From Phoronis australis (Eukaryota; Phoronida; Phoronidae): 64,000 nt of DNA. The translations under genes and the position numbers were made by a program. Below are positions 58,401 through 64,000 of this stretch, in pieces; the first letter of the stretch is position 1; every line of letters starts with the position of its first letter. Where the stretch lies: positions 62,001 to 126,000 of the forward strand of contig NMRA01000064.1 in NCBI GenBank assembly GCA_002633005.1, read 5' to 3'. Below the pieces are notes generated by a model. The model saw only the letters and a program-made list of their open reading frames with translations, was not told where the DNA came from and searched no databases.

Positions 58401-61400
58401 GAATATCCTGATTCAATGTAAAAATACACTTACCGGTAATTCATCAAAGCCAATGGTCGGATAAAACGTGCCCGAATTTTGGGAACCATTTTCTCCACTG
58501 AATAACGGGCATCAAATTGGTTCTCAGAATACGGGCACTGTATATCCGACTATTGCCCAAAGCCAAAGCAATTTTTATTAAACTTGTTTCAACGTTCAAA
58601 CAAAAATTTGTTATGGGATTTACAAATTTCTGATGTACAATTCAGGAGATGAGGAGCAGTAGTTTTCCAATTGGCAAAACTCAGTGGAATATTCAACATG
58701 CTTTGCTTCAATTTATTTTGAAAATTAACTTTTGCATAACTTTGTATAAGCTCTGTTTCTTCCCTTTAGGCAGCCTTGAATTACAGATTTGCTGTGACTG
58801 TCTAAGACTCATTTTTGTTTGGTGTCTCGGATATTTTTGTTGAGAGTTTGCACTTGAGGAAGACCAAGACAAATGGATTATGACTTCTCTTGGCTCCTTC
58901 TGTCAATATCTCATGTTGTTTTGCTGTAATATCCCATGATGCTTTGCTGTATTTAATACACCACAATGGGTGTACAGTAAGTCTTACTCTATTTAACCAC
59001 AATGGGTGTATATTAAGTCTTACTCTATTTAACCACAATGGGTGAATATTAAGTCTTACTCTATTTAACCACAATGGGTGAATATTAAGTCTTACTCTAT
59101 TTAACCACAATGGGTGTATAGTAGGTCTTACTCTATTTAATCACAAGGGTGTATATTAAGTCTTATTTTATTTAACCACAATGGGTGTATATTAAGTCTT
59201 ACTCTATTTAACCACAATGGGTGTATAGTAAGTCTTACTCTATTTAACCACAATGTGTGTGTACATTAAGTTTTACTCTACTTAACCACAATGGGTGTGT
59301 ATTAAGTCTTACTCTATTTAAAGTGGCTATAACCCCACCTTCCGTCACAAATATCTTTATTCAGACCACCATTACAAAATTTGCCTCAACTTGTTCTTTA
59401 GTCGAAATAGACTTCTGGGTTTAGAAAGAACCTGACAGTTAGTGTCAATTTATTCACCAAGCATGGCCTCAAGCAATATCAAACTATCAGTACTTTGTAA
59501 GATCCAAATCCCTTCTCATCCCACTACAGAACAACTTGATGAACACTTTAAACCAGTAAGTGCTCTAAATCAGAAGTTAGTTTCTTCGACGAAGTGTGGA
59601 TTTATTGCTGGTTTACACTGCTGTAGACGTTCAAGTTACACTCCACTCACCTCACCAAGGTCACTACTCTTAGCGTTGATGTCACATCCAGCTTTTATCA
59701 GTTTGGCAGCTATCTCTCCCAACATGTCCTGGTCTGCGCTAGGGCTGCGTGCACACTCATGTAATGCAGTGCGCTCATCCTGCATGAAGACCATTAAAGT
59801 TACAATGAACATGGCTTTGACAGGTCAAAATGGCAAAATTTAAATTAAGACAAAAATAAGAATGAAGCTGTTTATAAACAAAAATAATGCCTGTGAGCTC
59901 CATTCTGACCACAGAAAAACCATAGAAAATATGAAATGTGTTAATAGTTTACAGCCTTGAACAGCTGCGTCAATGTCATTGTGTCCAACTACTTTTGATG
60001 TGTACTGTACCTTGTTTTTCAGGTGTACGTCACATCCTCGCTCAAGAAGAACCTCCACAGCAGAAGGTTGGCACCAGTAGGCTGCCATGATGAGAGGTGA
60101 CCAACCAGTCTAGAACATAAAACACCCACCATGAAAATGGCAAGGCTATACCAAATCAGTGGATAAGGAAAAGGATTGTGCAACTTCAACAGTACAAGCC
60201 CAACTTAACTGAATCCCAAATCCTTTTTATGAACATCGATGCACTATACACTTTCATTGCAAGGCACACGTAGCACCATAAAGACATGAATTAAACTGAG
60301 GATGATTCTAATGGTTTTAATGTCAACTCATGGCATGCAACCATAGTGTGCAACAGAATTTGGCTATGGATCAATTTATTTACAAGTGTAGGGGTGATTA
60401 CACAACATTCAGCAAAATATTCAATCAAGGAAGTCGTTGATTCCCTACCAACTTGGTAAATCCAAGAAAGCTGGTTGTTTAAATAGTGCCTAACATTTTG
60501 AAACTAGCGCAAGCACACAGGGAAAATAAAGTCTTGTCAAACCCTTACGACAGAACTTGAAGATTTCCAACCACACTCGGGTATCTGGGGATTTCCCAGG
60601 CTCTTGACAGATTTCCCCACTGGACAGAAAAATTCCCTAACATGACCAAGAGCCCGACACAAAAACCTAATGGCATGTTTCCCTGGTCTGTGAATTGACG
60701 CTAAGAAATAGCTTTTAAAAGTTTCAAGTTTTAGTTATTTTGAAACCAACCTTGTCAACTGGATTGAGCTGTGATTTATTGTCTAGAAGAATATTGATGA
60801 TCTCCCCAAAACCTTTCATGGCAGCATGATGAATCGGAAGACATTCTCTCTACAAAAAAGAAGACTTTCAGGATGCCTACAAGAGAACCAATAACACGAC
60901 TGCTCTACTTCAATTCTGCATAGCTTAAATGCAGCAATCTCACGTGCTCCCATGTTTGTCTATTTTCAGACCCCCAAGTAAAACGCATCCTTTCAAATAA
61001 CTTGACAATGGTTCATAATGCAAATTTTTGTTTGCAGTTTGATCGTAAATGAGACAAGAACTTTAAGACATAAAACTATCGAAGCACTCCAAGGAAAGAA
61101 CTACTATCAAGATGTGTACAAACAGCAAGACAGGAATTCACCATTGTCAAACAATATAATAATTTGAAGTCAACCATCAGAACTTTTAAATAAACCATTC
61201 TTAGATGTTTTCTGCACTTCAAACGCTGGGATATTTACAAGGTCCCCAAATGAAATCACATTCATGCCAAGACTTGTACGATGACACTTGGCTTACCTCA
61301 AAATCCTACTGCTGCTGCTGATTTGGTTATTGGTCCAACTATGTTGCACACCCAGCAGAATTAATGAGAAATGTAATATGGCAATATTGTACAAAAGTTT

Positions 61401-62575
61401 TAGGTTGTAAAAGTCATTACTTGTCCGATTTTCAACTTCAAAAACCTAACCACGAGTACTTTACACGAAATATTCACATACATTATTTATAAATAAATTT
61501 CAAATCGAAAATTTGAAAAATACTATTGTCGCCGCCAGTGTGTTTATGATGGGTCTGATTATCTAGAGAACAACATCAGCAGCCTTTGGCATCCAGAGGC
61601 GATATAATTGCCTACAACTGCATGGTGCCTTTGACCATAGCAGCAGATTGTGCAGTACGCAAACCAGTTGAGTTACCCAATCTCAACCAGTAAGGGTGTC
61701 CATGTAGGATTCTTTTCATGTTGTCAACCCAATCAAGCAATGATAATCCATGATTGTTACAACCATGCTTGAAAAAGAATATGTCTGCTTGATACTGACC
61801 TCGTCTTTGACATTTACATCACACTTGGCTTCGATAAGAAGCTTGACAATATCTGGCTTCCCTTGTGACGCCACGTGAATAGCGCAAGAATTATGCTGGA
61901 AAATCAACAGTCTATGTTTAACAAAAACTCAAAATAGTTCACTCTCATATTGAATGACAGGAGAGACTTGAAAACAATGAATAAGCAGACTTTATAAACC
62001 CAGGAGTGGTGTGAAGAATAGTTAACTTGCAGTGAAAAAAGTTACTTTGTTGGGCAAAAACCCATATCGTGAATTCAACACTCTACTATTCCGGAGGTAG
62101 AGAAACGCATTGTATAATAACTTCCAAAAGTTTAGGCTGCACACCTCTGAGCCGAGTTGGATATTTTGATGTAACATTTTGATACGTTCTTCGATAAGTG
62201 CCCTATGGATATGCAGCATAGATGCTAATATACAGCAGAATCAGTGTGGCACTTTGGAATTTCACTAAGTGGCTATTTGTGGTAACCATGCAGGGGAAAG
62301 TTTGGGTATCTGAACAAAAATCTTGCCACTCTTCAGCCAACAAAGTTTGTCTAAAACAACGTCTCTGAATGACACCTTAAGTCCATGTTTCACACAATGC
62401 AAACCAACCTGAAAACAGAATAGCATGCTTCTGAAATGTTAACATCTTAACCACTTACAGTATAAGAGACCCAGTTCACATCTATTCCTTCTTGTAAAAA
62501 CTTCTTGACCTTAGCTGTATGGCCAAATCCACACGCCTCCCAGAAAGCTTCTTGTTTACTGTTGGCTGCTCCCAT
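55480..62575 (-). CDS. Myristoylatable ankyrin-repeat protein with acidic C-terminal tail
   Basis: Eight exons: 62575-62459, 61895-61800, 60849-60751, 60109-60011, 59779-59651, 58295-58197, 56962-56864 and 56505-55480. They encode 587 residues, and every intron is in phase 0. The N-terminus MGAANSKQ fits an N-myristoylation signal (Gly2, Ser6). About seven ankyrin repeats follow, one per exon, e.g. CAIHVASQGKPDIVKLLIEA, LPIHHAAMKG, TALHECARSP (with a ten-residue insert), TPLMFACYHGHLEVARQLV and TALHWASDRDQADIVKFLLE. The final single exon encodes about 341 residues rich in Glu, Asp, Ser and Asn, probably disordered, ending near DVEDLLAGIENVNLTQYLIK. It would be a membrane-tethered scaffold. 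I do not recognise the orthologue. The ATG has A at -3 and G at +4. An acceptor-like TTTCAG just upstream suggests a 5' UTR intron. Confidence 0.88.
58450..58556. repeat. Hairpin element of the TGGTTCTC family
   Basis: Imperfect arms GTCGGATAAAACGTGCCCG / CGGGCACTGTATATCCGAC and GGGAACCATTT / AAATTGGTTCTC flank CTCCACTGAATAACGGGCATC. It is intronic in the ankyrin gene. Confidence 0.65.
58963..59325. repeat. 36-bp minisatellite, about ten copies
   Basis: The unit GGTGTATATTAAGTCTTACT plus CTATTTAACCACAATG recurs every 36 bp with single-base and short indel changes. It lies in the ankyrin gene intron between exons 59651 and 58295. Confidence 0.9.
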
Positions 62576-64000
62576 ACTGGATAATCACTGAAATCAAATG
62601 AGCAAGTCGTGTCATATTATTGCTACTATAATAGACAAGTAATTTACACTGCCAGTAGCTATTGTTTCATAATACCTCATGTGACATGGGTTCCACTGTT
62701 GTTGGGCACCAATGTAGAAAACTCCACAAGTACAGAGATTTCAACACAGGATCTTTGGTGTGCAAGTCAAGCGTTGAAGCCGATAACCCAACAGCAAATT
62801 GTCCATTGGAAGCCATTTGAGGAGGCTTTACTCAACTGTATGTCACACTCGGTAGTCACGTACCGCAATATCAACAGAGTCTTGAGATGGCTGTCCATGA
62901 TCGAGTGCAACCATGGTACAATACTGTACAAGTAAACAGCTTTGAACCAATGTAGGTAAAAAACTGGCCAAATAAAATGTGACTCAAAATTACTAACCAC
63001 ACTCTTATGAATGCTAAAATAACTATTTTACCCTTAATCTGATCCCTAATTTATGGAGTGGTAAGATGCCTAGGCTTTCACCACCATAAAAGAGTGACAC
63101 CTATTGACCAATTATTTCAAGCAACAGGCTGCGTACAATTAAAAAAAATATCACAATAGGTTTCCATTCATTATAAGTCTGTAGTATTTAATTAGGTAGA
63201 AAACCAAATAACTGAGCAAATTTTGCTTCAGAAAAGCTGTCGTCTCCCGAAAGATGTTGCAAAAAAGATTAACAAATGGTGTGTGTCACAAGCACATGTT
63301 TTGAAATTGATGACAAACTTATCTTTGTAACAAAAGTTAGAGAATGATTTAAGAAAACGATGTTTATAAGAGTGTTTTTCACTTAAACGGCAGTAATGAG
63401 CAATGGCAGTGTCAGTTGACTACGAGGTCTGTATAAAATTAACACGCATCAATTCCTGGCTACATTTTGACAAAAGTCTTCATACTGGCTAGCTCAACAG
63501 TAGGTGATGACATATCAGCCTGTATACTGCAAGATTTTCTGTAAATTATGCTCAACTCTGGCTAAACTCCAAAGTCACGTTACTATATATAACTTTCGAC
63601 TGTAGATTGACACCTTTGTAGACAGTTGGAGTCTACCAACAATAACAAATATTCCAACAGTCAAGACCTTTTCCCAAATAGTCCTTCATTCACTAATGCT
63701 CAAAAGATGGCTGCCAAGACTGCACCTCCTGCCACAAAATGGAGTCGTTGGCACACAAAGACACGGACCAGAAAGAAATCTCAATTACCGATGTATAACC
63801 TTTTTTAACTGGAAAGATTTAAAGACATCAATGACCTCCAAAGGCATCCTTCTATGGTTGTACAGTACCACAAACTAACGTGACTTTGATGGTTTGATAA
63901 TGATAACCAGGTAAAATGTTGTAGTAATAGCCGAGATTACTCAACCTGGGAACCGAACTAGCAACCTGAATAAAACCAGCATTATACGTGCTAACCATTC
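62576..64000. other. Region upstream of the ankyrin gene start
   Basis: Presumed 5' UTR and upstream region of the minus-strand ankyrin gene, with no other exon recognised. The right end holds an inverted-repeat element (63530-63890). Confidence 0.5.
63530..63890. mobile_element. Second, diverged foldback element
   Basis: AAATTATGCTC, CAAAGTCACGTTACTATATA, ATTGACACCTT and CAAATATTCC occur in the same order as in the left arm of the 46890-47480 element. The right side has TAACGTGACTTTGATGGTTT, pairing with the left CAAAGTCACGTTA. It is the same family with more divergence. Confidence 0.6.

Overview
This is a stretch of intron-rich, AT-rich animal nuclear DNA. The coding exons are short, bounded by GT..AG, and conserved at protein level with vertebrate orthologues. 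The rest is introns and intergenic sequence full of minisatellites, foldback elements and retroelement debris. The gene set and the ZU5-type protein fit an invertebrate, perhaps a marine deuterostome such as a hemichordate or echinoderm. That placement is inference only. Single-N gaps at 6845, 8634, 12865 and 13561 mark it as a draft assembly, and two of them separate near-identical copies of the flanking sequence.

Layout: (1) 1-27374, plus strand: the C-terminal two thirds of a DDX54/Dbp10-type DEAD-box RNA helicase in 13 exons (10052-27374). The first exon seen begins just after the DEAD motif, so the N-terminal exons lie to the left or in gaps. (2) 29843-35978, minus strand: the last four exons of a ZU5-domain protein, convergent with DDX54. 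(3) 35979-43839: no convincing gene; it holds a non-LTR reverse transcriptase remnant and a THAP-domain fragment. (4) 43840-47799, minus strand: a complete small TPR protein, the TTC32 orthologue, in 3 exons. (5) 47896-53724, plus strand: a complete glycerophosphodiester phosphodiesterase (GDE1), head to head with TTC32, with only 96 bp between start codons. (6) 55480-62575, minus strand: a complete 587-residue ankyrin-repeat protein with a predicted myristoylation site and a long acidic tail. It converges on GDE1.

The most notable observation is in GDE1. Two homologous exons (52245-52456 and 52503-52714) are both exactly 212 nt, have the same phase, and are separated by only 46 nt. Including both would break the frame. 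This is the classic architecture of mutually exclusive splicing, and it would swap the C-terminal part of the catalytic barrel and its hydrophobic segment. Just upstream, the intron begins with a 24-unit, 35-bp minisatellite whose unit contains the end of exon 4 and its splice donor, so the donor has been copied more than 20 times.

Mobile DNA includes a THAP-encoding element bounded by TTAA (Kolobok-like) with a second inverted copy at the left edge, and a 5'-truncated non-LTR retrotransposon with a 13-bp target duplication in the last DDX54 intron. There is also a Penelope-like GIY-YIG remnant, tRNA-derived SINE heads, long foldback elements and a family of short hairpins.

The genes look like unrelated housekeeping loci and do not form a pathway: DDX54 acts in ribosome biogenesis and nuclear receptor regulation, GDE1 in lipid headgroup metabolism, and the ZU5 and ankyrin proteins probably in signalling or scaffolding.
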